Source of the DNA: Desulfovibrio desulfuricans
Lineage (GTDB): Bacteria; Desulfobacterota; Desulfovibrionia; Desulfovibrionales; Desulfovibrionaceae
Direction: 5' to 3'
DNA: 64,000 bases
NCBI RefSeq assembly: GCF_024460775.1
Contig: NZ_JANFYZ010000001.1
Span: 62,001-126,000, forward strand
Shown: positions 8,605 to 16,994 of the stretch, in pieces
Layout of the letters: every line of letters starts with the position of its first letter
How positions within the stretch are numbered: position 1 is the first letter of the stretch
Translations under genes and position numbers: made by a program
The notes under the pieces: model-generated
What the model was told of the DNA's origin: nothing
Seen by the model: the letters and a program-made list of their open reading frames with translations, nothing else
Database searches by the model: none

Positions 8605-11100
8605 ATGTCAAACTTGCCGGATAGCTGCGTGGCTCATGTCTATTGCCCCGAGAATGGGGCACCTTTCCGCGTACAGCCCCTTTCTGAACATTTGCACAAC
8701 GTCGCTGACCTGGCATCATCAGCGGCAGCCAAGGTCGGCTTGCCCCTGACAGGCCATCTGGTTGGCCTGCTGCATGATTTTGGCAAGTATTCAAAAGAAT
8801 TCCAGAATTATATCCTTTCCGCTGCTGGCTGCATTACTCCTGGTGAACCGGGCTACACCGATCCCATAGCTTGCAAAGGGAAGATCAATCATGCTTTTGC
8901 TGGAGGGCAGCACCTATGGGAGCGCCTGCAAGGCAATGATTTGAAAAAAGCGATTGCCCGGATGCTTGCATTGTGCATTCTGTCCCACCATTCAGGGCTA
9001 AAAGATTGCATATCCCAGGACGGCAAGGATGCATTTACACAGAATTACATGGCCCGTCCGGAGGAAAAAACACACCGTAAGCAGTGCGATGAGCGCTGCG
9101 ATCAAGCATTCCTTGAAGAAATAGAAAATGAAATCTCGAATGCACTTTTATTGGAAGTGCGAGCAGTTATGATGAAGCTGCGTGATCGAGTCATGAACAA
9201 GCAGCCAGCAAGTGCCGATATAAATGACCAACGAGACTGCGCAAATAGTCGTGATTTTCAGCTTGGATTGCTGGCGCGTTTTTTATTCAGCTGCCTGATT
9301 GATGCGGATCGTACTGACAGTGCAGATTTTGAAGATCAAAAAGGGGCGGAAATTCGGCGCAGCGGGGTCAGGCGTCCTTGGAGTGCCCTGGTGCAGCGTT
9401 TTGAAGCAGCCTTGGCCCAAAAGACCCCGCAACACGCCATCGACCACATCCGGGGTGATATTTCTGCCCATTGCGCCCAGCGTGCCCAGGATGCGCCGGG
9501 TATGTTTACTCTCACTGTACCCACTGGCGGGGGCAAGACGCTGGCCAGCCTTCGTTTTGCCCTGCTGCACGCGCAAAAGCACCAGATGGACAGAGTCATC
9601 TATGTTATTCCTTATACATCCATTATTGACCAAAACGCCGATGTAGCCCGAAAAATTCTTGAGCAGGGTGAGGCCCCTGGATCCATAGTGCTTGAGCATC
9701 ATTCCAGTTTTATGCCCGATGAAGATTCTAACGCTGAAGAAGTCGCCAGCCGGTGGGAAAAACTGTCTGAAAACTGGGATGCCCCCGTGATCTTCACCAC
9801 CATGGTGCAGTTTCTTGAGAGCCTGTTTGGCGCAGGCACAAGCTCCGCCCGCCGCATGCATAATCTTGCACGTAGCGTGATAGTGTTTGATGAAGTGCAG
9901 ACTGTCCCTGTGCGCTGCTTGCGTATGTTTTGCAACGCTGTGGATTTTTTGACCGGGCAATGTGGTTCTACCGCAGTGCTTTGCACTGCCACGCAGCCGA
10001 GGCTGGGCAATCTGCCGCATCCGCTGCGCGGCAGCCTTGATATACAGCCCGGCATGGAAATCGTGCCAGATGTGCCAGACCTGTTCACACGCCTCAAGCG
10101 CACGACATTTTTTGACCACTGCCATACCGCCATGGGGGCAGAAGATGTGGCCGCGCTGGCGCAAGAAGAGCAACAATCCCACGGCTCATGCCTGGTGGTT
10201 TGCAATACCAAGCGAATGGCAGAAAAGATTTATGCGTTTTGCGACAAACAGGAAGGTATAAACTTCTACTACCTTAGCACCAACCTCTGCCCGGCGCACC
10301 GCATGGAAAAGCTTGAAGCCATGCGAGCCGATTTGAAAAACGGGCGTCCTGTACTTTGCGTAAGCACGCAACTCATTGAGTGTGGCGTGGATATCAGTTT
10401 TCGATCTGTTATTCGCATGGCCGCTGGTCTGGATTCCATCCTTCAGGCGGCAGGGCGCTGCAACCGACATGGGGAAAATGAGCCGGGCAGGGTGCATGTG
10501 GTACTGGTGCAGGCGGATGCAGAAAATCTGGACTGGCTGAAAGACATTAAAGATGGTCGGGATATCTTTCTTGATACAGTGCGCCTAAAGTATGCACAAG
10601 AACTTCTGGAATCTGGCTACGATTTCACCATGCCGCAGTTGGTTGCAACATATTTTGACCATTATTTTCATCGTAAGGGCGCCGTGCTTTCTTATGCGGC
10701 AGGCGATTGCAATTCCTTGCTTGATATGCTGGGCAGTAATCGAGGTGCTGGCAATAACAATCTATTCCCCATACTGGGGCAATCATTCAGCGCCGCAGCA
10801 AAAATTTTCAAGTCCATCGACTCAACATCAAAAAGTATTTTGGTGCCTTATAAAGATGGAGAGGGCATCATTGCCGCACTTTGTTCATCAGATTTGCTGT
10901 ATAAAAAATATGAGCTTTTACGTAAGGCTCAGCGTTTTTCCGTAAACATTTTTCCACATACAGAACGCGAGCTTATACAGAAAAATGCCTTGTATCCCAT
11001 TCAGGATAGTGGCATGTTTGCTCTGAAACCCAATTTTTACTGTAATGAACAGGGCGTTAGCGCGCAATCAGGGCAAAAACTGCGTCTTTGTAATTACTGA
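8605..11100 (+). CDS. cas3: CRISPR-associated nuclease-helicase Cas3 (type I-C)
   Basis: Recruited by the DNA-bound Cascade complex, it nicks and processively degrades target DNA. 831 residues. The N-terminal HD nuclease shows SEHLHN near 27-32 and LLHDFGK with the HD pair at about 57-58. The SF2 helicase follows: Walker A TVPTGGGKT near 305-313, a DEVQ box near 429 (VIVFDEVQTV), motif III CTATQP, and motif VI QAAGRCNRHG near 614. An in-frame GTG at 8587 is possible, but the ATG at 8605 has AAAGGG five bases ahead of it and fits better. First gene of the cas operon, 12 bases before cas5c. Confidence 0.96.
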   Translation: MSNLPDSCVAHVYCPENGAPFRVQPLSEHLHNVADLASSAAAKVGLPLTGHLVGLLHDFGKYSKEFQNYILSAAGCITPGEPGYTDPIACKGKINHAFAGGQHLWERLQGNDLKKAIARMLALCILSHHSGLKDCISQDGKDAFTQNYMARPEEKTHRKQCDERCDQAFLEEIENEISNALLLEVRAVMMKLRDRVMNKQPASADINDQRDCANSRDFQLGLLARFLFSCLIDADRTDSADFEDQKGAEIRRSGVRRPWSALVQRFEAALAQKTPQHAIDHIRGDISAHCAQRAQDAPGMFTLTVPTGGGKTLASLRFALLHAQKHQMDRVIYVIPYTSIIDQNADVARKILEQGEAPGSIVLEHHSSFMPDEDSNAEEVASRWEKLSENWDAPVIFTTMVQFLESLFGAGTSSARRMHNLARSVIVFDEVQTVPVRCLRMFCNAVDFLTGQCGSTAVLCTATQPRLGNLPHPLRGSLDIQPGMEIVPDVPDLFTRLKRTTFFDHCHTAMGAEDVAALAQEEQQSHGSCLVVCNTKRMAEKIYAFCDKQEGINFYYLSTNLCPAHRMEKLEAMRADLKNGRPVLCVSTQLIECGVDISFRSVIRMAAGLDSILQAAGRCNRHGENEPGRVHVVLVQADAENLDWLKDIKDGRDIFLDTVRLKYAQELLESGYDFTMPQLVATYFDHYFHRKGAVLSYAAGDCNSLLDMLGSNRGAGNNNLFPILGQSFSAAAKIFKSIDSTSKSILVPYKDGEGIIAALCSSDLLYKKYELLRKAQRFSVNIFPHTERELIQKNALYPIQDSGMFALKPNFYCNEQGVSAQSGQKLRLCNY

Positions 11101-11112
11101 TAGGAGGATTGA

Positions 11113-11904
11113 GTGAATAACGACATATCCTTTATTGTTTATGGGCGTTATGCCCTGTTTTCTGATCCTGTAACTCGAGTCGGCGGCGAAAAATGTTCTT
11201 ACCACATTCCCACTTATGAAGCCCTTAAGGGTATAGCTAAATCAATATATTGGAAGCCAACGCTGATTTGGGTGATTGACAAGGTACGCATTCTGCATCC
11301 CTTTCGCACGCAAACCAAGGGCGTAAAACCAATCAGGCCCACCACAGGCGGCAATGATCTTTCCATCTACACCTATCTGGCTGATGTTGCCTATCAGGTA
11401 AAGGCCCGTTTTGTATGGAACGAGCACAGGCCGGAACTGAAGCAAGACCAGATTGAAGGCAAGCACTACGAAATAGCCAAGCGTATGCTGGCGCGCGGTG
11501 GCCGACAGGATATCTTTTTGGGTACGCGCGACTGTCAGGGGTATGTGGAACCTTGCAGATTTGGTGAAGGCCCCGGTGCGTATGATGACCTGGAAGAGCT
11601 GGCCTTTGGCCTCATGTTTCACGGGTTTGATTATCCTGATGAAACCGGAAACTCCAGTTTTGGCGCACGGTTCTGGAAGCCTGTAATGCGCAAGGGGATA
11701 ATTGAATTCCCCTCGCCGGATGATGCCTCGCTGCTGCGCAAAGAAATCCGCCCCATGAAGCCCAAGGCGTTCCACCCCGGCAAAAACTACGCTGGTTGTG
11801 ATGAAGAAGCGCTATCTCTCCTTTTGCAGGAGCCCGAAACCGTGGCATACCCCGATGCCCGCAGCCTGCTTTCTGACGGCGGCCCGCAAGGGGGTGCGTT
11901 GTGA
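11113..11904 (+). CDS. cas5c: Cas5c, crRNA-processing Cascade subunit (type I-C)
   Basis: In type I-C systems, which lack Cas6, Cas5 cuts the pre-crRNA within the repeat and holds the 5' handle. 263 residues. The opening ISFIVYGRYALFSDPVTRVGGEK and the glycine-rich GTRDCQGYVEPCRFGEGPG are typical of the Cas5d/DevS-like family. It starts with GTG at 11113 behind a TAGGAGG ribosome site and overlaps the cas8c start by four bases (GTGA), implying coupled translation. It should recognise the hairpin of the repeats at 16995-20809. Confidence 0.94.
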   Translation: MNNDISFIVYGRYALFSDPVTRVGGEKCSYHIPTYEALKGIAKSIYWKPTLIWVIDKVRILHPFRTQTKGVKPIRPTTGGNDLSIYTYLADVAYQVKARFVWNEHRPELKQDQIEGKHYEIAKRMLARGGRQDIFLGTRDCQGYVEPCRFGEGPGAYDDLEELAFGLMFHGFDYPDETGNSSFGARFWKPVMRKGIIEFPSPDDASLLRKEIRPMKPKAFHPGKNYAGCDEEALSLLLQEPETVAYPDARSLLSDGGPQGGAL

Positions 11905-13928
11905 GCTGGATGCAAAAGCTTTTTGAAACGTATGAAGCCTGCTCCCAAAATCCCGCCTTTGTGGACCCCCCACAGGCGGAGAATGGTGGCAAAGAAGCCC
12001 CGGCGCTTATGCCCGTGAGCCATACCAGCCAACAGGCGCATATTCATGTTGTCATTGACGGGGCGGGTAATTTTGTGAGGGCAGAGCTGTTGCCGTTGAA
12101 AATGCAGTTTATTATCCCGGCAACCGAAGATTCCGCAGGTCGTACCAGCGGTGATTCCCCGCATCCTCTGGATGATAAAATCCATTATTGCGCCAAAGAC
12201 TACTCTGGCGGCAAAAAGAATCTTTATAGCTTGTATGCTTCGCAATTGCAGGCATGGTGCGATTCTTCCCATAGTCATCCAAAAGCCAGGGCCGTATACG
12301 CCTATGTTTCGCAAGGGCATCTTGTGGATGACCTGTTGAAATGTGGAATTTTGCGCGGCGAATCAGCCAGCTCCTTGCAAACGGAACCAACCGAGGCAGA
12401 CAAAGAGAGCGGCGCAGACAGCATCTTTAACAGGTTGCAGCCCAAAAAAATTGGCAACGCCACGGTGCGCGACCAGGGGGACGCCCTGGTGGTATGGAGC
12501 GTGGTAAACCTGCCTGATGACATGGAACCGCGCACATGGAAGGACACCAGCCTGCAACAGGCATGGATGGCCTACGATGCAGCCATGATGGAGCAAAAAG
12601 GCCTTTGCATAGTGCAAGGGGTGGAATGCGCTGTTGCCGCAAAGCATCCGCGCAATATCCGCCGCCCAGGTGATGGTGCAAAGCTTATTTCCTCCAATGA
12701 TTCAGCAAATTTTACCTACCGTGGGCGCTTTCTGGAGCCGGAGCAGGCCTGCACCGTCGGCTATGAGGTGAGTCACAAGGCGCATAATGCGTTGCGCTGG
12801 CTCATAGCGCGGCAAGGCTACCGCAACGGGGATCAGGCTGTTGTGGCCTGGGCTGTGAGCGGCGCGCCTGTGCCTAATCCTTGTGAAGATTTGTTTGATC
12901 TGAGTGCCGGCGACTTCTTGCTTGATGACGCGCCAGAGGTGCAGGCAGAGAAGGACGCCGCCCAGCCTCCTTTTGTTCCTCCCGTAAATATGGGGCTGGC
13001 CTTTGCAAAAAGGCTGAACAAAGCCCTCGTGGGATACAAGGCTGATCTCAAGGAAACTGACGGCGTCGCCATCATGGCTATGGATGCGGCCAGCCCTGGG
13101 CGGCTTTCTGTTACGTTCTATCGCGAGCAGATGCTTAAGGACTACCTGTACAATCTGGAAAGATGGCAGGAAGAATGCGCATGGGTCCTGCCCGTGCGCA
13201 TAGACGAAGCGCGTGAGGGCCAGAGCAAACCCAAAACGCGCACTGTTTACGCGCCCCTTGCCCCTACGCCAGAAACCATTGCCCGCGTTGCATACGGCAG
13301 GCGTATTGACGACAAGCTGCTCAAGGCAACTGTAGAGCGGTTGTTGCCATGCGTTGTTGATAGGGCAACCTTGCCGCGCGATATTGTTGAGAGTTGCGTG
13401 CGCCGTGCCTGCAATCGCGCGGCGCATGAGGCATGGGAGTGGGCTGAAGTGCTGGGCGTTGCCTGCGCCATGTACAGGGGCTATTTCGCCAGACACATAA
13501 AAGAAGGGGAATACAGCATGGCACTTGATGAAACGCGTAAATCCCGTGACTACCTCTTTGGGCGGCTTCTGGCGGTTGCGGAATATATTGAACGTTCTGC
13601 TTTGAATTGCGCGGGAGAAAAACGCCCCACCAATGCCGAGCGGTTGATGCAGCGCTTTGCCGACCATCCTTTTGCCACATGGAAACAGCTTGAGCTTCAG
13701 TTGCAGCCGTATATACAGCGGCTGAAGAGCAGTTCCCATGCCGGGCTGCTTAAACGGCCCCAAAAGGCCTGGAAAGAAATTTACGATAAATTTGACCCCG
13801 AAAAATTTACTTCTTCAGACAAGCTCAGTGGCGAATTTCTGCTGGGCTACCATTGTCAGATGTCAGCCTTGTACGCCACGGCTGATAAAGAAAGCACCAC
13901 TGAAGCCAATGACCAGCAAGGAGCGTAA
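11901..13928 (+). CDS. cas8c: Cas8c (Csd1), large Cascade subunit
   Basis: Large subunit of type I-C Cascade, responsible for PAM reading and for positioning Cas3. 675 residues, within the range of Csd1 proteins. Recognisable segments include NFTYRGRF (the F-x-Y-x-GRF signature), GYEVSHKAHNALRWLIARQG, GDQAVVAWAVSG and a C-terminal helical region. It begins with GTG overlapping the cas5c stop and ends one base before the cas7c ATG. An internal small subunit (Cas11c) is made from the 3' end of cas8c in studied I-C systems; the in-frame ATG at 13518 (AAGAAGGGG upstream, giving MALDETRKSRDYLFGRL) is a plausible start for such a product here. Confidence 0.93.
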   Translation: MSWMQKLFETYEACSQNPAFVDPPQAENGGKEAPALMPVSHTSQQAHIHVVIDGAGNFVRAELLPLKMQFIIPATEDSAGRTSGDSPHPLDDKIHYCAKDYSGGKKNLYSLYASQLQAWCDSSHSHPKARAVYAYVSQGHLVDDLLKCGILRGESASSLQTEPTEADKESGADSIFNRLQPKKIGNATVRDQGDALVVWSVVNLPDDMEPRTWKDTSLQQAWMAYDAAMMEQKGLCIVQGVECAVAAKHPRNIRRPGDGAKLISSNDSANFTYRGRFLEPEQACTVGYEVSHKAHNALRWLIARQGYRNGDQAVVAWAVSGAPVPNPCEDLFDLSAGDFLLDDAPEVQAEKDAAQPPFVPPVNMGLAFAKRLNKALVGYKADLKETDGVAIMAMDAASPGRLSVTFYREQMLKDYLYNLERWQEECAWVLPVRIDEAREGQSKPKTRTVYAPLAPTPETIARVAYGRRIDDKLLKATVERLLPCVVDRATLPRDIVESCVRRACNRAAHEAWEWAEVLGVACAMYRGYFARHIKEGEYSMALDETRKSRDYLFGRLLAVAEYIERSALNCAGEKRPTNAERLMQRFADHPFATWKQLELQLQPYIQRLKSSSHAGLLKRPQKAWKEIYDKFDPEKFTSSDKLSGEFLLGYHCQMSALYATADKESTTEANDQQGA

Positions 13929-13929
13929 C

Positions 13930-14781
13930 ATGAGTCTGCAACACAAGATCGACTTCGCCGTTATTCTCACCGTAGATCACGCCAACCCTAACGGCGATCC
14001 GCTCAACGGCAACCGTCCCCGTACCGATTATGATGGCTATGGGGAAATCAGCGATGTTTGCCTTAAGCGCAAGATCCGTGATCGGCTCATGGAGCAGAAG
14101 GGGACGCAAGTTTTTGTGCAGTCAGACGACCGCAAGCTGGACAACATGGCCTCGCTCAAGGAAAGGGCCGAATCTGCGGAGCACGGCCTTGGCAAGGATG
14201 CTTTTAATCCCAAAAAATGCAGCAAGGAAGAAACCGCCCGAAAGGCTTGCGCCAAGTGGTTTGACGTGCGCGCTTTTGGGCAGCTTTTTGCTTTTGGCAA
14301 AGATGGCGATGCGGCGGGGGTTTCCATTGCAGTGCGCGGCCCGGTGAGCATTCACTCGGCCTTCAGCGTGGAGCCTGTCAGCGTTGCAAGTATTCAGATC
14401 ACCAAAAGCGTCAGCGGCGAGGGCGATGGCAGCAAGCGCGGTTCGGACACCATGGGCATGAAGCACCGCGTGGATAAAGGCGTATATGTTTTTTACGGCA
14501 GCATGAATCCTCAGCTTGCCGAACGCACCGGCTTTAGCGACGAAGACGCTGCCGTGCTCAAGGCCATCTTGCCCAGGCTGTTTGAAAATGACGCTTCGTC
14601 TGCCCGTCCGGAGGGCAGCATGGCAGTCAGTCAGGTGTTCTGGTGGCAACACAACTGCGCTTCCGGGCAGTATTCATCCGCAAAAGTGCATAAAAGCCTC
14701 ACGGTTAACCCCGATGGCAGCTATACGCTCAACAGCGAAGCTACTCCGGGGTTGAAGGCTGAAACCATTCCAGGCTTCTAA
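13930..14781 (+). CDS. cas7c: Cas7c (Csd2), Cascade backbone subunit
   Basis: RNA-binding backbone protein that polymerises along the crRNA spacer. 283 residues. It starts MSLQHKIDFAVILTVDHANP and continues with GDPLNGNRPRTD, the standard Csd2/Cas7 opening, and has RGPVSIHSAFSVEPV in the middle. The ATG at 13930 has an AAGGAG ribosome site, and an open frame running further upstream overlaps cas8c and is not needed. Its stop overlaps the cas4 start (TAATG). Confidence 0.96.
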   Translation: MSLQHKIDFAVILTVDHANPNGDPLNGNRPRTDYDGYGEISDVCLKRKIRDRLMEQKGTQVFVQSDDRKLDNMASLKERAESAEHGLGKDAFNPKKCSKEETARKACAKWFDVRAFGQLFAFGKDGDAAGVSIAVRGPVSIHSAFSVEPVSVASIQITKSVSGEGDGSKRGSDTMGMKHRVDKGVYVFYGSMNPQLAERTGFSDEDAAVLKAILPRLFENDASSARPEGSMAVSQVFWWQHNCASGQYSSAKVHKSLTVNPDGSYTLNSEATPGLKAETIPGF

Positions 14782-15416
14782 TGCACCCCCCAGCCGATTC
14801 CATCCCCATATCGGCTTTGCAGCATTATCTGTTCTGCCCCCGGCAGTGTGCGCTCATCCATCTGGAACAGCTCTGGACGGAAAACGTGTACACTGCCGAG
14901 GGCCGTCAGCTGCACGAAAAAGCCCACAGCAACGCATCTGAAAGTCGCGGCGACTGCAAAACTGTTTCAGGGTTGCTGCTCTGTTCGCGCGCTCTTGGCC
15001 TGACAGGGCAGGCAGACGTTGTGGAGTTTCATCGGCACGGCAATGTCTGGCAGCCGTACCCTGTCGAATATAAGCGGGGCCGCCCCAAAAGCATGGCGGC
15101 AGACCGCATTCAGCTTTGCGCGCAGGCTCTCTGCCTGGAAGAAATGTTGCATGTTTCCATTTCTGAAGGGGCGCTCTTTTACGGCAAAACCCGGCGGCGG
15201 CAGGTTGTGGAGCTCACCGATGCCCTGAGGGAAGAAACCCGCACCACCATCGGTGCCGTGCAGGATTTGCTGAACAAGGGGCTTACTCCGCCGCCTCCAT
15301 CCCTCGAAATTGCCAATACCATCTGCCCGGCGTGCTCCCTATGTGATGTCTGCCTGCCCCTTGCTCCGCAGACCTCTGCTGCGCGCTATCTGCAATCCGT
15401 GCTGGAGAGCATATGA
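14781..15416 (+). CDS. cas4: Cas4, RecB-like exonuclease for spacer acquisition
   Basis: Trims prespacers and helps select the PAM together with Cas1-Cas2. 211 residues. It carries the four iron-sulfur cysteines expected (FCPRQC near the N-terminus; CPACSLCDVC near the C-terminus) and the nuclease motif PVEYKRGRPK with the catalytic lysine. It overlaps both neighbours by a few bases, so it is co-translated with cas7c and cas1. Confidence 0.95.
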   Translation: MHPPADSIPISALQHYLFCPRQCALIHLEQLWTENVYTAEGRQLHEKAHSNASESRGDCKTVSGLLLCSRALGLTGQADVVEFHRHGNVWQPYPVEYKRGRPKSMAADRIQLCAQALCLEEMLHVSISEGALFYGKTRRRQVVELTDALREETRTTIGAVQDLLNKGLTPPPPSLEIANTICPACSLCDVCLPLAPQTSAARYLQSVLESI

Positions 15417-16432
15417 AACCGCTGCTCAATACGCTGTTTGTTACAACTCAAGAAAGTTATCTGGCCAAGGATGGCGAATGCGTGGCTGTGTATCAGGGGG
15501 ATGCGCTTAAAGGAAAAATCCCCATTCACACGCTTGGCGGCCTTGTACTGTTTGGGCAGATTTCATGCAGCCCCTTTTTGCTGGGTCACTGCGCGGAAAA
15601 CGGTGTAACAGTGTCGTGGTTGACCCAATATGGGCGGTTTCTGGCATCCATGCACGGGCCCGTGAGCGGCAATGTGTTGCTGCGGCGTGAGCAATACCGC
15701 CGTGCGGATGATGATGCGGCTTCTGCCGCCATTGCCGCCGCCATAGTAATCGGCAAAATCGCCAATTGCCGCACGGTGCTGATGCGTGCAGCGCGCGAGA
15801 GGCCGACTGCAAGCCTTGATGCAGCAGTGGCCCGTCTGGCCCAATGCCTTGCCCGCCTGCGCGAGCCTTTGCCGCTCAATATGGTGCGCGGCGTTGAAGG
15901 TGAGGCGGCGCAAGTGTATTTTGGCGTATTTGCCAACCTTATTCAGGCAAAAGACGCCGCCTTCCGCTTTGATGGCCGCAACCGCCGACCACCCCTTGAT
16001 GCTGTTAACTGCCTTCTTTCTTTTCTATATACACTTCTGGCGCACGATGTTCGCGGGGCGCTCGAAAGTTGCGGGCTTGATCCTGCCGTGGGCTTTTTGC
16101 ACCGTGACAGACCCGGACGCCCCAGCCTGGCTCTGGACATCATGGAAGAGTTTCGTCCTTATCTGGCAGACAGGCTGGCCTGCACCCTTATCAACCGGGG
16201 GCAGGTGAGGGCCAAGGGCTTTCGTAAAACAGAATCTGGCGCTGTGATAATGGACGATGCCACCCGCAAGGATGTGATCTCTGCATGGCAGGAGCGAAAA
16301 CAGGAAACTGTGGAGCATCCATTTTTGCAGGAAAAAATGGCGGCGGGCCTCTTGTATCACTGCCAGGCGCGTTTGCTCGCCCGATATTTGCGCGGCGATC
16401 TGGATGCATACCCTCCCTTTGTGATTCGGTGA
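15413..16432 (+). CDS. cas1: Cas1 integrase
   Basis: Catalytic subunit of the spacer integrase. 339 residues. The metal-binding triad is visible: glutamate in RGVEGEAA (about residue 160), histidine in GFLHRDRPG (about 230) and the acidic LALDIMEEFRP (about 242-247). It begins MKPLLNTLFVTTQESYL, typical of the I-C branch. Since adjacent cas2 and the leader are intact, the array is probably still able to acquire spacers. Confidence 0.97.
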   Translation: MKPLLNTLFVTTQESYLAKDGECVAVYQGDALKGKIPIHTLGGLVLFGQISCSPFLLGHCAENGVTVSWLTQYGRFLASMHGPVSGNVLLRREQYRRADDDAASAAIAAAIVIGKIANCRTVLMRAARERPTASLDAAVARLAQCLARLREPLPLNMVRGVEGEAAQVYFGVFANLIQAKDAAFRFDGRNRRPPLDAVNCLLSFLYTLLAHDVRGALESCGLDPAVGFLHRDRPGRPSLALDIMEEFRPYLADRLACTLINRGQVRAKGFRKTESGAVIMDDATRKDVISAWQERKQETVEHPFLQEKMAAGLLYHCQARLLARYLRGDLDAYPPFVIR

Positions 16433-16436
16433 TGCC

Positions 16437-16727
16437 ATGCTCGTTCTCGTAAGCTATGATGTAAACACGCAAGATTCAGCCGGAAAACGCCGCTTGCGCC
16501 AAATAGCCCGCCATTGCGAAAACTGGGGGCAACGGGTGCAGTTTTCAGTTTTTGAATGCGTGGTTGACCCCGCCCAATGGGTCGCCCTGCGCAATAATTT
16601 GCTGGAATGTATGGATGAAGAAAAAGATAGCCTGCGTTTTTACTTTTTGGGTGCCAACTGGAAGAATCGTGTTGAACATGTTGGGGCCAAACCGTCCTAT
16701 GACCCTCAAGGGACGCTGATTCTGTAA
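16437..16727 (+). CDS. cas2: Cas2
   Basis: Structural dimer at the core of the Cas1-Cas2 integrase. 96 residues. It opens MLVLVSYDVNTQD, the ferredoxin-fold beta-1 segment with the conserved aspartate, and has VQFSVFECVVD and the C-terminal strand. Last gene of the cas operon, followed by a terminator and the leader. Confidence 0.96.
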   Translation: MLVLVSYDVNTQDSAGKRRLRQIARHCENWGQRVQFSVFECVVDPAQWVALRNNLLECMDEEKDSLRFYFLGANWKNRVEHVGAKPSYDPQGTLIL

Positions 16728-16818
16728 ATCGACAGCATTATTACATGCGGACGGCTGAGAGAGTCAGCAGATATCAGACTGGCTGAAGGGGACTCTGTGA
16801 GCTGCTGGCAATAGCCCG

Positions 16819-16866
16819 CGAGAACCAGAAGCGCACAGCATTTTTCTGGGAGGTTCTCGATTTTTT
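16819..16866 (+). terminator. Terminator of the cas operon
   Basis: Stem CGAGAACC/GGTTCTCG with an inner CCAGAA/TTCTGG pairing, followed by A and six T residues. It separates cas transcription from the array, so the array must use its own promoter in the leader. Confidence 0.75.
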
Positions 16867-16994
16867 AACAATATGATTTTATTACGGTAATTTTTTAAAG
16901 CAGATTTGTTTATTGCATAAATTGATCGAGATACGTGGCCTGCTCGAAAAATGCCCTGAATATCATTGCGGGGCAAAGGTAAAAAAGGGCCACA
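16867..16994 (+). promoter_or_regulatory. CRISPR leader
   Basis: AT-rich stretch between the cas terminator and the first repeat, on the cas2 side where new spacers are inserted in type I systems. It should hold the array promoter; I could not identify clear -35 and -10 boxes. Confidence 0.65.
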
